This document shows, piece after piece, positions 8,957 to 17,274 of a stretch of 64,000 nt of DNA. This DNA comes from Xanthomonas euvesicatoria pv. euvesicatoria (lineage in GTDB: Bacteria; Pseudomonadota; Gammaproteobacteria; Xanthomonadales; Xanthomonadaceae): contig NZ_JAJIUJ010000015.1 of NCBI RefSeq assembly GCF_020880415.1, positions 1 to 64,000 on the forward strand, given 5' to 3'. The notes beneath the pieces are model-generated. The model was not told the DNA's origin and ran no database searches. It was given only the letters and a program-made list of their open reading frames with translations. The translations under genes and the position numbers were made by a program. The first letter of the stretch is position 1, and every line of letters begins with the position of its first letter.

Positions 8957-10009
8957 ATGGACAGGCAGCATTACACAGTAACTGTCGTCATTGCCGCGCC
9001 CGGGACGCCCCTTTATACAAAGGGAAAGCAACAATTGGTGGATGGTGAACCAGCCACCTCTGGCCCAGGGCACATGTTTTTCGTACTCGACGATGGCAAA
9101 AGCAGGCCAGCCAGCTATGGCTTTGCCCCGATCACTCATGGGCAAATGAACGGCCCAGGAAAAATCTATGACACAGATGCAAGCGAATATCACAGGCCAG
9201 CATACTCAAGAACCATCGAAATAAGCAAAGAACAATATGAAAAACTCCATAAATTTGGGGAAGAACCAGAAAAATTTGGTTTTGACACGCAATACAGGGA
9301 CGTACGCAACAATTGCGTCGATTTCACCTGGGCGGCCCTCAATCATGCCGGACTCCATCGAAACAAGAGCATTGATGTAAATGGCTTACTTATTCCAGGA
9401 GCCGGGCAACTGCTTCCGGACGTTCGCATCCCTCTGCCGCTAGAAGGGCCTGGAAAAGATGCTTACCGCCCGCTACGCAATATCCACGGTGTAGAGAGCA
9501 TTGAGGCACCATTTCCTGACAGTCCATTGAACAGGGAAATCCGTAACCCGCTTCCATCGCAAAGGTCTTTGCAGCAGCACATTCTCAGCGAGGAGCGGCA
9601 CGCGCCATCGTTAAAGGATCCCACGCATCCCGGCTACCAACTGTTTGCACAGGCAAAGGATCACATACAGATACTGGATCGCGAGCACGGACGACAAACG
9701 GACGCGCGCAGCGCCAATCTTGCGGGCTGCCTGGCGGTGCAGTCCTGCAAGATGGGAATGGACCGCATCGACGAAGTCAGGCTGAGCGACGATGCCTCGC
9801 GCGCATTTGCAGTGCAGAACAATCCTTACTCGGCCGGATCGCACGACCAGCTGCGTGCCCATGTCGATACGGTCGCCGCACTCAATACACCGCTGGAGCA
9901 GAGCAGTCAGGAATGGACAAAGGCTGCAGCCGAACGCGGGCAGGCAGAGCAGCATCGGAACTTGCAACAAGAGCAGACGCAGGCACCAGCAGCTCGGACC
10001 ATGAGCTGA
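8957..10009 (+). CDS. Putative type IV secretion effector: permuted papain-like domain plus XVIPCD signal
   Basis: 350 residues from ATG 8957, chosen because GGGG lies 6 bases upstream; an in-frame ATG at 8945 gives 354. The N-terminal part (about 5-140) has GPGHMFFVL with H39 and NNCVDFTWAAL with C120, a His-before-Cys order typical of permuted NlpC/P60 or LRAT-like papain folds, so an amidase, peptidase or acyl hydrolase is likely. The C-terminal part (from about 221, DPTHPGY) matches the XVIPCD: GMDRIDEV (267-274) corresponds to the GLxRIDHV motif, followed by a Gln-rich tail. XVIPCD binds VirD4 and targets toxins to the X-T4SS for killing rival bacteria. The secretion machinery is not in this window. 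Confidence 0.8.
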   Translation: MDRQHYTVTVVIAAPGTPLYTKGKQQLVDGEPATSGPGHMFFVLDDGKSRPASYGFAPITHGQMNGPGKIYDTDASEYHRPAYSRTIEISKEQYEKLHKFGEEPEKFGFDTQYRDVRNNCVDFTWAALNHAGLHRNKSIDVNGLLIPGAGQLLPDVRIPLPLEGPGKDAYRPLRNIHGVESIEAPFPDSPLNREIRNPLPSQRSLQQHILSEERHAPSLKDPTHPGYQLFAQAKDHIQILDREHGRQTDARSANLAGCLAVQSCKMGMDRIDEVRLSDDASRAFAVQNNPYSAGSHDQLRAHVDTVAALNTPLEQSSQEWTKAAAERGQAEQHRNLQQEQTQAPAARTMS

Positions 10010-10139
10010 CCGCACGAGAGTCGCCAGATGTGCACTCCTGCGCCCGACCTGTTGGCTACTAACTGACTTCTCAGAGCCAGCAACCATAGTCTACGGTGCA
10101 GCAACCTTGTCACTGCACCAATGCGAGTCGGCAGGAAAC

Positions 10140-11342
10140 TCAGGCCTGCAGCTGGATCGTCAACGCGGCAGCGGCGACGCGCGCCTTCTCACGCGCCGCA
10201 TCGATGCTGTCCGCGCGCGCCAGGGTGACGCCGACGCGGCGATGGCCGTCCACCCGGGGTTTGCCGAACAGGCGTAGTGCGGTGTCCGGGTCGCGCAGCG
10301 CCTCGGCCACGTTGTCGAACACCGGCACGCCATTGCCGTGCGCCAGCAACGCGCACGATGCCGAGGGGCCGGCCTGACGGATCACGCCGCCGTCCTGCGC
10401 GCCCACCGGCAGGCCGAGAATGGCTCGGGCATGCAGCGCGAATTCGCTCAGGTCCTGCGAGACAAGCGTGACCAGACCGGTGTCGTGCGGGCGCGGCGAG
10501 ACTTCGCTGAACCACACCTCATCGCCCTTGACGAACAACTCCACGCCAAACAGGCCCCAGCCGCCGAGCTCGTCGGTGATGGCCTTGGCGATTTCCTGCG
10601 AGCGGCGCAACGCAGCGGCCGACATCGGTTGCGGCTGCCAGCTTTCGCGGTAGTCGCCGTCCTGCTGCCAGTGCCCGATGGGGTCGCAGTACGAGGTGCC
10701 ACCGGCATGCCGCACGGTGAGCAAGGTAATTTCGTAATCGAAATCGATGAAGCCTTCGACGATGCAGCGACCGGCACCGGCACGCCCGCCGGTCTGCGCA
10801 TACGCCCACGCCGCATCGATATCGGCCTCGCTACGCAGGGTGCTCTGGCCCTTGCCCGAGGACGACATCACCGGCTTGACCACGCATGGCACCCCCACCG
10901 CGGCGATTGCATTGCGATACTCCTCGACGGTATCGACAAAGCGATACGGCGAGGTCGGCAGGCACAGCGTTTCGGCTGCCAGGCGGCGGATGCCTTCGCG
11001 GTCCATGGTCAGGCGCGCGGCACGCGCCGTCGGGATGACCTTCTGGCCTTGCTCGCGTTCCAGCGCCACCAGGGTTTCGGTATGGATCGCTTCGATCTCC
11101 GGCACGATCAGATGCGGCTGCTCGCTGGCGATCAGCGCGCGCAATGCTGCGGGGTCGAGCATGTCCAGCACATGCGAGCGGTGCGCCACTTGCATCGCCG
11201 GTGCATTGGCATAGCGGTCGGCTGCGATCACTTCCACACCGAAACGCTGCAGCTCGATCGCCACTTCCTTGCCCAGTTCGCCCGAGCCCAGCAACAACAC
11301 GCGGGTGGCGGAAGGCGATAACGGCGTGCCGAAAGTGGTCAT
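10140..11342 (-). CDS. purT: Formate-dependent phosphoribosylglycinamide formyltransferase (GAR transformylase 2)
   Basis: ATP-grasp enzyme that uses formate and ATP to formylate glycinamide ribonucleotide in de novo purine synthesis. The 400 residues cover the N-terminal pre-ATP-grasp domain ([16 protein letters not shown] near 15-30), the ATP-grasp core ([15 protein letters not shown], then [25 protein letters not shown] in pieces) and the C-terminal domain. Length and motifs match PurT throughout. The gene is monocistronic between the effector pair and the divergent SPFH operon. Confidence 0.95.
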   Translation of the reverse strand: MTTFGTPLSPSATRVLLLGSGELGKEVAIELQRFGVEVIAADRYANAPAMQVAHRSHVLDMLDPAALRALIASEQPHLIVPEIEAIHTETLVALEREQGQKVIPTARAARLTMDREGIRRLAAETLCLPTSPYRFVDTVEEYRNAIAAVGVPCVVKPVMSSSGKGQSTLRSEADIDAAWAYAQTGGRAGAGRCIVEGFIDFDYEITLLTVRHAGGTSYCDPIGHWQQDGDYRESWQPQPMSAAALRRSQEIAKAITDELGGWGLFGVELFVKGDEVWFSEVSPRPHDTGLVTLVSQDLSEFALHARAILGLPVGAQDGGVIRQAGPSASCALLAHGNGVPVFDNVAEALRDPDTALRLFGKPRVDGHRRVGVTLARADSIDAAREKARVAAAALTIQLQA

Positions 11343-11466
11343 GAGCGCGGTCCAGAACGAGAGGGGCCGCCATTCTAACGGTTGCCCACTGCCACGCCGA
11401 CGAACGGCTGTTGTTTAACTGATATCACATTGATATCTTCTTACCATTCCACAAGGACTCGCGCTC

Positions 11467-12336
11467 ATGAAAGAGAAGCCGATCGGTTCGTTACCCGGCA
11501 TTCCCGTCGTTCTCGTCGCAGGCGCCGGCCTTGTCGGTACGTCTTGGGTTGTATTGACGATGATGGCCGACAACAGCGTCACGCTGGGCGCGTTCATCGC
11601 CGCGGTACTGGTCGCGGCGGCGTGCATTTTCATGCTGGCCGGGCTGTACACGCTGGAGCCCAACCAGGCCGCGGTACTGAGCCTGTTCGGCAAGTACGTC
11701 GGCACCGTCAAGGACGCCGGCCTGCGCTGGAATGTGCCGTTCTACGCCAAGCGTCGCGTCAGCCAGCGCGTACGCAATTTCGAAAGCGGGCGACTCAAGG
11801 TCAACGAGCTGGATGGCAGTCCGATCGAAATCGCTGCGGTGATCGTATGGCAGGTGCTCGATGCCTCCGAAGCGGTCTACAACGTCGACGACTACGAAAG
11901 CTTCGTGCATATCCAGTCCGAAGCGGCGCTGCGTGCGATGGCGACCAGCTATCCGTACGACCAGCACGAAGACGGCCAGATCTCGCTGCGCAGCCATCCG
12001 GCCGAAATCAGCGAGCAACTCAAGCGGCATCTGGACGAGCGCCTGACCCAGGCCGGCGTGGACGTGATCGAGGCGCGCATCAGCCACCTCGCCTACGCGC
12101 CGGAAATCGCCCAGGCCATGCTGCAGCGCCAGCAGGCCAATGCGGTGATTGCCGCACGCTCGCGCATCGTTGCCGGCGCAGTGGGGATGGTCGAAATGGC
12201 GCTGTCGGAGCTGCACAAGAATGGCGTGGTGCAGCTGGACGAAGAGCGCAAGGCGCATATGGTCAGCAACCTGCTTACCGTGTTGTGTTCCGATCGCGGG
12301 ACCCAACCGGTGGTCAACGCCGGCTCGCTGTATTGA
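11467..12336 (+). CDS. SPFH/band 7 domain membrane protein
   Basis: 289-residue protein. Two hydrophobic segments (about 11-30 and 40-62) are followed by a prohibitin/stomatin-type SPFH domain starting at [20 protein letters not shown] and a helical region ([29 protein letters not shown] split over about 180-215). SPFH proteins form large oligomers that organise membrane microdomains and often work with proteases. It heads a three-gene run with a small membrane protein and a ribbon-helix-helix protein; gaps are 156 bp and then a 4-bp overlap. AAGGA lies shortly before the ATG. Confidence 0.87.
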   Translation: MKEKPIGSLPGIPVVLVAGAGLVGTSWVVLTMMADNSVTLGAFIAAVLVAAACIFMLAGLYTLEPNQAAVLSLFGKYVGTVKDAGLRWNVPFYAKRRVSQRVRNFESGRLKVNELDGSPIEIAAVIVWQVLDASEAVYNVDDYESFVHIQSEAALRAMATSYPYDQHEDGQISLRSHPAEISEQLKRHLDERLTQAGVDVIEARISHLAYAPEIAQAMLQRQQANAVIAARSRIVAGAVGMVEMALSELHKNGVVQLDEERKAHMVSNLLTVLCSDRGTQPVVNAGSLY

Positions 12337-12492
12337 GGGCTGCCGATAAAACACCTGCGCTCACTGCCGCCCGGGCGCAGCCGCGGTTCGGCATCGGCAT
12401 GCGCCACTCGTACACTGCGCTTGTGGGCGCGCCCTCCACGCCACCTGGCAAGCGCTCGCTTCCGTTGCGTCAGCCACTCCGAGATCGATCTG

Positions 12493-12777
12493 ATGAATAT
12501 CATGGTGCCCCTGGTGGTTGCGCTTTCCGGCTTGCCCGCGCTTGCCATCGCCGCGTCCATCGGCGCCGACGATGACGACCGTGCACGCGGGCTGGGCCTG
12601 CGCTGGGCATTGATCAGCCTGGTGATCCTGGTCGGCGCCGCATGCCTGTACTGGGCTGGCGACAATCGCGCCGGCATCTATGCCGTGGTGATCGGCATGC
12701 TCATCGGCGTCAACGCGTTGATCGTGTCGATGGTGATGCACCTGCGCCGTCACGGCGGCCGCAGAGACGGCAAATGA
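12493..12777 (+). CDS. Small membrane protein of an SPFH-linked operon
   Basis: 94 residues, mostly hydrophobic. A first segment (about 4-20) is followed by an acidic patch (ADDDDRARG) and two more transmembrane stretches (about 35-55 and 60-78), ending in a basic tail ([12 protein letters not shown]). No family was recognised. The stop codon overlaps the start of the next gene (ATGA), so the two are translationally coupled. Confidence 0.7.
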   Translation: MNIMVPLVVALSGLPALAIAASIGADDDDRARGLGLRWALISLVILVGAACLYWAGDNRAGIYAVVIGMLIGVNALIVSMVMHLRRHGGRRDGK

Positions 12778-12956
12778 GCGAAAAAAAAGCCTACCCGCTG
12801 CGTATCAACGCCGATGTGTTGGCCGCCGTGCAGCGCTGGGCCGACGACGAATTGCGCAGCCTCAATGCGCAGATCGAATACGTGCTGCGCGATGCGTTAC
12901 GCAAGGCTGGCCGGCTACCGAAACCGCAGGGCGAAAAAGAACAATCCGAAAATTGA
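12774..12956 (+). CDS. Arc-type ribbon-helix-helix DNA-binding protein
   Basis: 60-residue protein. The segment KAYPLRINADVLAAVQRWAD reads as the beta-strand and first helix of an Arc/MetJ fold, and SLNAQIEYVLRDALRKAG as the second helix, with the Asn-Gln-Ile core usual for Arc-like proteins. The C-terminus is charged. It overlaps the preceding gene by 4 bp. No toxin gene follows, so it is more likely an autoregulator of the SPFH operon than an antitoxin; that role is inferred. Confidence 0.75.
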   Translation: MSEKKAYPLRINADVLAAVQRWADDELRSLNAQIEYVLRDALRKAGRLPKPQGEKEQSEN

Positions 12957-13082
12957 TCACGCGCCGTCGATCATCCAGACGCGACTGCGCACCGGTGTAG
13001 CGGTTCGCCCATCTGGGTCGGTGCGGGTCACAGCGCCTGGCCGGACTGGCAGCGCTCACCAGGCAACCGCTAAGCTGCGTAG

Positions 13083-13880
13083 ATGCATCATCTTCAACGT
13101 GTACTCCTCAATACCAGCGCGATCGAGCTGTGGCCGGCCGATCTGCTGCGCGCGCGCGGCAATGCGGATGCGCGTGTGCTGGCACAGGCCGACTGGCTAC
13201 TGCGGCGCAAACGCGATGGACGCTATCTGGCTGCACATCTTCCGCAGGGTCTGATGCCGCTGATCCCGCGGCTGGCACGCGAGCATGGCCTGGACGAAGC
13301 ATTGGACCGTCTGCAGACCGCAACCGGCCGCATCGGCCAGGTACGCGACGACACGCTGGCGATCGACGGATTGCAGCGCCGGCTGAGCCAGCTCGGGCTC
13401 GCCGCCGACGACTATGTGCAACGGACCGGCCTGCAGTTGATTGCCGAACCGGCCGCACTGCAGTTTGCCGGACGCGATCGCTTCGGCCGCCCGCTATGGC
13501 TCAGTGCCGGCGCTGCACGCGCATGGCGACAGATGCGTGCGGCTGCGCTGCGCGCAGACATCGTGATCGATGCGATTTCAGGCTATCGCAGCCACGACTA
13601 CCAACTGGGCATCTTCGAGCGCAAGTTCGCGCGCGGACTCACCCTGGAACAGGTCCTGACGGTCAACGCAGCGCCGGGTTTCAGCGAACATCACAGCGGC
13701 GACGCACTGGATCTGGGCACACCGGGCGAGCCGCCGGCCGAAGAGTCCTTCGAAGCCACGCACGCATTCGCCTGGTTGTGCAGCAACGCACACGCATTCG
13801 GCTACCGCCTGAGTTATCCACGCGACAACCCGCATGGCATCGTCTACGAACCGTGGCATTGGCGTTGGTCGGCGGGATGA
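13083..13880 (+). CDS. M15-family D-alanyl-D-alanine carboxypeptidase
   Basis: 265-residue zinc peptidase. The VanY/M15B signature is complete: SGYRSHDYQ (about 161-169), SEHHSGDALDLGTPG with the zinc-binding His and Asp (about 200-214), and the terminal EPWHWRW with the third zinc His and catalytic Glu. It would trim the terminal D-Ala from peptidoglycan stem peptides. No clear signal peptide is visible, so export is uncertain. The N-terminal 120 residues are not recognised. Confidence 0.85.
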   Translation: MHHLQRVLLNTSAIELWPADLLRARGNADARVLAQADWLLRRKRDGRYLAAHLPQGLMPLIPRLAREHGLDEALDRLQTATGRIGQVRDDTLAIDGLQRRLSQLGLAADDYVQRTGLQLIAEPAALQFAGRDRFGRPLWLSAGAARAWRQMRAAALRADIVIDAISGYRSHDYQLGIFERKFARGLTLEQVLTVNAAPGFSEHHSGDALDLGTPGEPPAEESFEATHAFAWLCSNAHAFGYRLSYPRDNPHGIVYEPWHWRWSAG

Positions 13881-13955
13881 GCCGGTCGAACGTCATGCGC
13901 CACGCAGCGCGGCTGGACAGGACGGCCCGTCGCGTCTGCCCCGCGTGCGTTCGCC

Positions 13956-14630
13956 CTACTCCTGCGAACGCGGTGTCGGCACCTTGGTCGCCACACTGAA
14001 GTCGGCAATCTTCCACAGATAGAACGCGGCATAGGTGCGGTACGGGCCCCACCGTTCGCCGCGTGCGGCCAGTTCGCTAGGGGTGGGCATCTGCTCCTGC
14101 TTGTCCACGCGCTGCGCCCCTTTGCGCACGCCCAGGTCGTCGATGGGCAGCAGATCCGGGCGGCCCAAGCGGAACATCAGCATCATTTCCACCGTCCAGC
14201 GGCCGATGCCGCGCACCGGCACCAGCGCCTGCACGATGGCGTCCTCGTCCATGAAAGCGAGCCTGCGCAGCGAGGGAATCTCGCCTTCGCGTTCGCGCCG
14301 TGCCAGATCGCGCAACGCCAGCGCCTTGTTGCCGGAAACGCCGCAGGCACGCAGCGCTGCATCGTCGATACGATCGAGGGTGTCCGCATGCAGCCGCTGC
14401 GCACCGATCGCCACTTCCACCCGCGCCACGATGGTCGACGCCGCCTTGCCGCTGAGTTGCTGGAACAGGATGGCGCGTGCCAGCGCATCGACCGGGTCGA
14501 AGGGTTTGTGCCAGCCCGGTTGCGGGGCGATCGGGCCGATGCGCTTCATCCACGCACCCAGCGCGCGATCGCGCCGGGACACATGCGCGAACGCAGCCTC
14601 CACATCGAATCCGCGGGCATGGCACGGCAT
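13956..14630 (-). CDS. HhH-GPD DNA glycosylase, probably 3-methyladenine DNA glycosylase
   Basis: 224-residue base-excision-repair enzyme. The helix-hairpin-helix GPD motif appears as VRGIGRWTVEMMLMF followed by LLPIDDLGVRKG, where the second Asp of IDD is the expected catalytic residue. ILFQQLSGKAASTIV matches the QQ-containing N-terminal helix of AlkA/MAG enzymes. It starts 2 bp after the stop of the DUF423 gene, so the two form an operon. ATG 14630 was chosen because upstream sequence in this frame is antisense-like. Confidence 0.87.
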   Translation of the reverse strand: MPCHARGFDVEAAFAHVSRRDRALGAWMKRIGPIAPQPGWHKPFDPVDALARAILFQQLSGKAASTIVARVEVAIGAQRLHADTLDRIDDAALRACGVSGNKALALRDLARREREGEIPSLRRLAFMDEDAIVQALVPVRGIGRWTVEMMLMFRLGRPDLLPIDDLGVRKGAQRVDKQEQMPTPSELAARGERWGPYRTYAAFYLWKIADFSVATKVPTPRSQE

Positions 14631-14632
14631 GC

Positions 14633-15004
14633 TCAGCGCCTCAGCGCACCAATGGCCAGCACCACCCAGCCCAGCATCAGGCCCACTCCGCCGACCGGCG
14701 CCAGGGTGGTCGGCCACTGCAGCAACGCGCCCCCGACCAGGCTGCCGGCAAACAGCAACGTGCCGAGCAACAGCAGGTACAAGCCCACCCGGCCCAGCGC
14801 GCGCGTTTCGGTGGCGCCCAGCACGGTGAGGACCGCGCCGTGGCCGAATGCGTACAACGACGCCAGCTGCAGCCGCGACTGCACCACCGCATCGGCAACC
14901 CCGTGCGAGGCATAGGCCGATAGACCGACGGCAGTGGCCGCCAGCAGGCCGCCGCAGAACGCCAGCAGCGAGGGGTGTTTCTTGCGACGATCAAGCAAAG
15001 ACAT
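14633..15004 (-). CDS. DUF423 family inner-membrane protein
   Basis: 123 residues with four hydrophobic segments. The pattern LAFCGGLLAATAVGLSAYASHGV near the N-terminus (split at GL), ASLYAFGHGAV in the middle and GGVGLMLGWV near the end is typical of the DUF423/YgdD family. Function is unknown. It begins 32 bp beyond the terminator of the SRPBCC gene, so it must have its own promoter or rely on read-through, and it runs directly into the glycosylase gene. Confidence 0.82.
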   Translation of the reverse strand: MSLLDRRKKHPSLLAFCGGLLAATAVGLSAYASHGVADAVVQSRLQLASLYAFGHGAVLTVLGATETRALGRVGLYLLLLGTLLFAGSLVGGALLQWPTTLAPVGGVGLMLGWVVLAIGALRR

Positions 15005-15035
15005 GCAGGCAACTTCCATGGCAGCGCCGCAGCGC

Positions 15036-15070
15036 AAAAAAAAACGCGCCGCAAGACTGCGGCGCGTTTT
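15036..15070 (-). terminator. Rho-independent terminator of the SRPBCC gene
   Basis: A perfect 13-bp stem (15041-15053 with 15058-15070, loop AGAC) is followed on the minus strand by nine T residues (complement of the A-run at 15036-15044). It lies about 30 bp downstream of the stop of the minus-strand gene ending at 15101. Confidence 0.9.
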
Positions 15071-15100
15071 CGTCTGGATCAGCTCATCGTGGTGAGACGA

Positions 15101-16282
15101 TTACTTGATGGCCCAGTAGACGTCGTAGGTGCCGTCCTGGGTGAACGACTTGTCCACGCCACCCTTCCACGCTTCGTATGGACGATCGGTCACGTCCATG
15201 CCGCTGGTGGCAGCCCAGGCGCGCAGCGAGTTACGCACTGCGTCCAGACCGGCCATGTGGCCTGCGTAGGTCGCAAAGGCCGAACGGTGCGCCGGAACCC
15301 GCTGGTACTTCACCGGTGCTTCGGACGGAATGTTGAGCTTCAACTCGTCGCCCGTTGCAGCCACCGGGGTTGCATCGGCGGGTGCCGCGGCAGCCGCGTC
15401 GTCCTTCTTGGCATCGGCCTTGGCGGTGTCGGCCTTGGCGTCGGCCTTCGGAGCACCACCAGCGCGCTTGCGCACCGGCTGCACCACGTCGAAGGCGTAC
15501 TTGTCCGAAGCGAAGTCGGTGGTCACGATGCGCACCGGACCAACCGCCTCAAGGCCGTTGGAATCCATCACGCGCTTGATCCACTCCTGGTTGTCCTTGA
15601 TCGACTTCTTGATCGTCTCGTTGTCACGATCGATGTTGCCCGCGGTGACGACCAATAGGTCCTCGGCCGGCACATCGACGATCTTGAGGTCGCTCAACAC
15701 CGGCTTGCCGTCAAGCTCGGCGCGGTAGTCGAAGTTCGGCACGGTGGCCAGCGCAGTCGCCAGACGCGACAGACCCAGCTTCAGGTCGTCGCCCACGTGG
15801 CGGCTGACGTACAGGCCGGCATAGCGACCAAACAGGTTCCAGCCGTACTTGACGCTGTAATCCTGGGTGATCTTGACGTTCTTGTTGTTCTTGCCGGTCG
15901 GCACCAGGGTGAAATTGGTGACCTTGTCGTAGCCCTTGGTGGGATCTTCGATTGCGATCTCAACACGCTCGTTCTTGACGCTGTTGGTGATCTCCCAGCT
16001 GCCGTTGCCGATATAGCCCTCGGTGGAGCTGTATTCGACGCGTGCACCCTTGCCCTCTTCCGGGCCGGCCAGCTTCAGCTGGATCTTCGGGTCACGCAGC
16101 ACAAGCGGGTTCCAATCCTTGAAACGACGGAAGCTGTTCACGGTGTCGTAAACAATCGTCATCCTGCGGTTGGTCTCAACACTCTCGGACATCTGCCGCT
16201 CCGAGGGCAACACCAAGCCCACCACGACAAACAAGCCAGCCACGATCCCCAAGGCGATCAGGAACTCGATAATACGGGTCAT
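15101..16282 (-). CDS. SRPBCC (START-like) membrane-anchored protein
   Basis: 393 residues. One N-terminal membrane helix (about 5-25) anchors the protein. Residues about 30-185 read as an SRPBCC/polyketide-cyclase-like lipid-binding fold (VNSFRRFKDWNPLVLRDP, YIGNGSWEITNS). A second alpha/beta region follows, then a low-complexity Lys/Ala/Asp linker (about 285-315) and a C-terminal segment (about 330-390) resembling GyrI-like small-molecule-binding domains. It may sense or bind a hydrophobic ligand at the periplasmic face. The gene is monocistronic with a strong terminator. The exact ligand is unknown. Confidence 0.78.
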   Translation of the reverse strand: MTRIIEFLIALGIVAGLFVVVGLVLPSERQMSESVETNRRMTIVYDTVNSFRRFKDWNPLVLRDPKIQLKLAGPEEGKGARVEYSSTEGYIGNGSWEITNSVKNERVEIAIEDPTKGYDKVTNFTLVPTGKNNKNVKITQDYSVKYGWNLFGRYAGLYVSRHVGDDLKLGLSRLATALATVPNFDYRAELDGKPVLSDLKIVDVPAEDLLVVTAGNIDRDNETIKKSIKDNQEWIKRVMDSNGLEAVGPVRIVTTDFASDKYAFDVVQPVRKRAGGAPKADAKADTAKADAKKDDAAAAAPADATPVAATGDELKLNIPSEAPVKYQRVPAHRSAFATYAGHMAGLDAVRNSLRAWAATSGMDVTDRPYEAWKGGVDKSFTQDGTYDVYWAIK

Positions 16283-16632
16283 TCAGGAGGTCTCCGGGGC
16301 CGATCCCACGGCCGGGTTGAGTGAAGCGAAGCCACCATCCTAGCAGGCTTCGAGAAAGATGTTCAGTTGTGCGACGGGTAGCGCGGTCTTGCGGTGTCAT
16401 TCACCGCGCAACGCAGCGCGTGGGGGATGCGCAATCCCAACCTGCACAAGGGTTTGGGCGGTTGCGCGCCGCTATCATGCACATCACGTGCTGCGTGCGT
16501 GTGATGTTGCAGTTGCCAGGCGGCACCGGTCCGCCCGTTTCGCAGTCCGACCGGCGCCGCAGCGTCCTGAATGCGAGTCCGGTGCCTGCTGCAGGCCGGC
16601 TTGGCGTCGAGCTCGCCGGCGCAGGGCCGAGC
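16283..16632. other. Intergenic region, no gene seen
   Basis: 350 bp between the start of the SRPBCC gene and the stop of the response-regulator gene. It contains the minus-strand promoter of the SRPBCC gene and the 3' end of the two-component operon. No convincing coding sequence or RNA was found. Confidence 0.6.
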
Positions 16633-17274
16633 TCACACCAGCTGCAGTTCGAATGCTTTCAGCACCGCGCGGGTGCGGTCGCGTACGCCGAGCTTGGAGA
16701 GGATGTTGGAGACGTGATTCTTGATGGTGCCTTCGGCCACACCCAGCGAGTTGGCGATTTCCTTGTTGGAAAACCCACTCGCCATCAGCCGCAGGATCTC
16801 GGTTTCGCGGTCGGTGAGCGGATCGGGGCGGTCCAGGCTGACGAACTCGTTACGCATGTGCTCCAGACCCGACAGCAGGCGCTGGGTCACCGCCGGCTGC
16901 ACCAGCGAGCCGCCTTCGGCGACGGTACGGATGGCGCCAACCAGTTGTTCCAGCGAGACGTCCTTGAGCAGATAGCCCTTGGCGCCGGCCTTGAGCCCGG
17001 CCAGCACCAATTGGTCGTCGTCGAAGGTGGTCAGGATGATCGTCGGCGGCAGGGTGCCGTTGCGCGAGAGCATCTGCAGCGCTTCCAGCCCGGACATCAC
17101 CGGCATGCGCATGTCCATCAGCACCACGTCCGGCTGGATCTGCGGAATCTGCTCCACTGCCTGCTTGCCGTCGGAGGCCTCGGCCACCACCTCGATGCCG
17201 TCGTCCAGCGCCAACAGCGAGCGGATCCCCTGGCGCACCAGGGTTTGATCGTCGACCAGGCACACACGGATCAT
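16633..17274 (-). CDS. NarL/LuxR-family response regulator
   Basis: 213 residues. The receiver domain (1-120) has the acidic pair DD near the N-terminus, phospho-acceptor Asp in VVLMDMRMP (about D54) and the conserved Lys in GYLLKDVS. The C-terminal LuxR helix-turn-helix covers about 148-205 (LTDRETEILRLMASGFSNKEIA split, GTIKNHVSNILSKLGV). The ATG overlaps the kinase stop codon (TGATG), indicating translational coupling with the histidine kinase. A GTG one codon upstream is possible. The resemblance is to DesR-like regulators; the target genes are not known. Confidence 0.92.
   Translation of the reverse strand: MIRVCLVDDQTLVRQGIRSLLALDDGIEVVAEASDGKQAVEQIPQIQPDVVLMDMRMPVMSGLEALQMLSRNGTLPPTIILTTFDDDQLVLAGLKAGAKGYLLKDVSLEQLVGAIRTVAEGGSLVQPAVTQRLLSGLEHMRNEFVSLDRPDPLTDRETEILRLMASGFSNKEIANSLGVAEGTIKNHVSNILSKLGVRDRTRAVLKAFELQLV

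Noticed and set aside
12774..12956. Antitoxin of a toxin-antitoxin pair
   Set aside because: The RHH fold fits, but no candidate toxin lies beside it; the partner is a coupled membrane protein.
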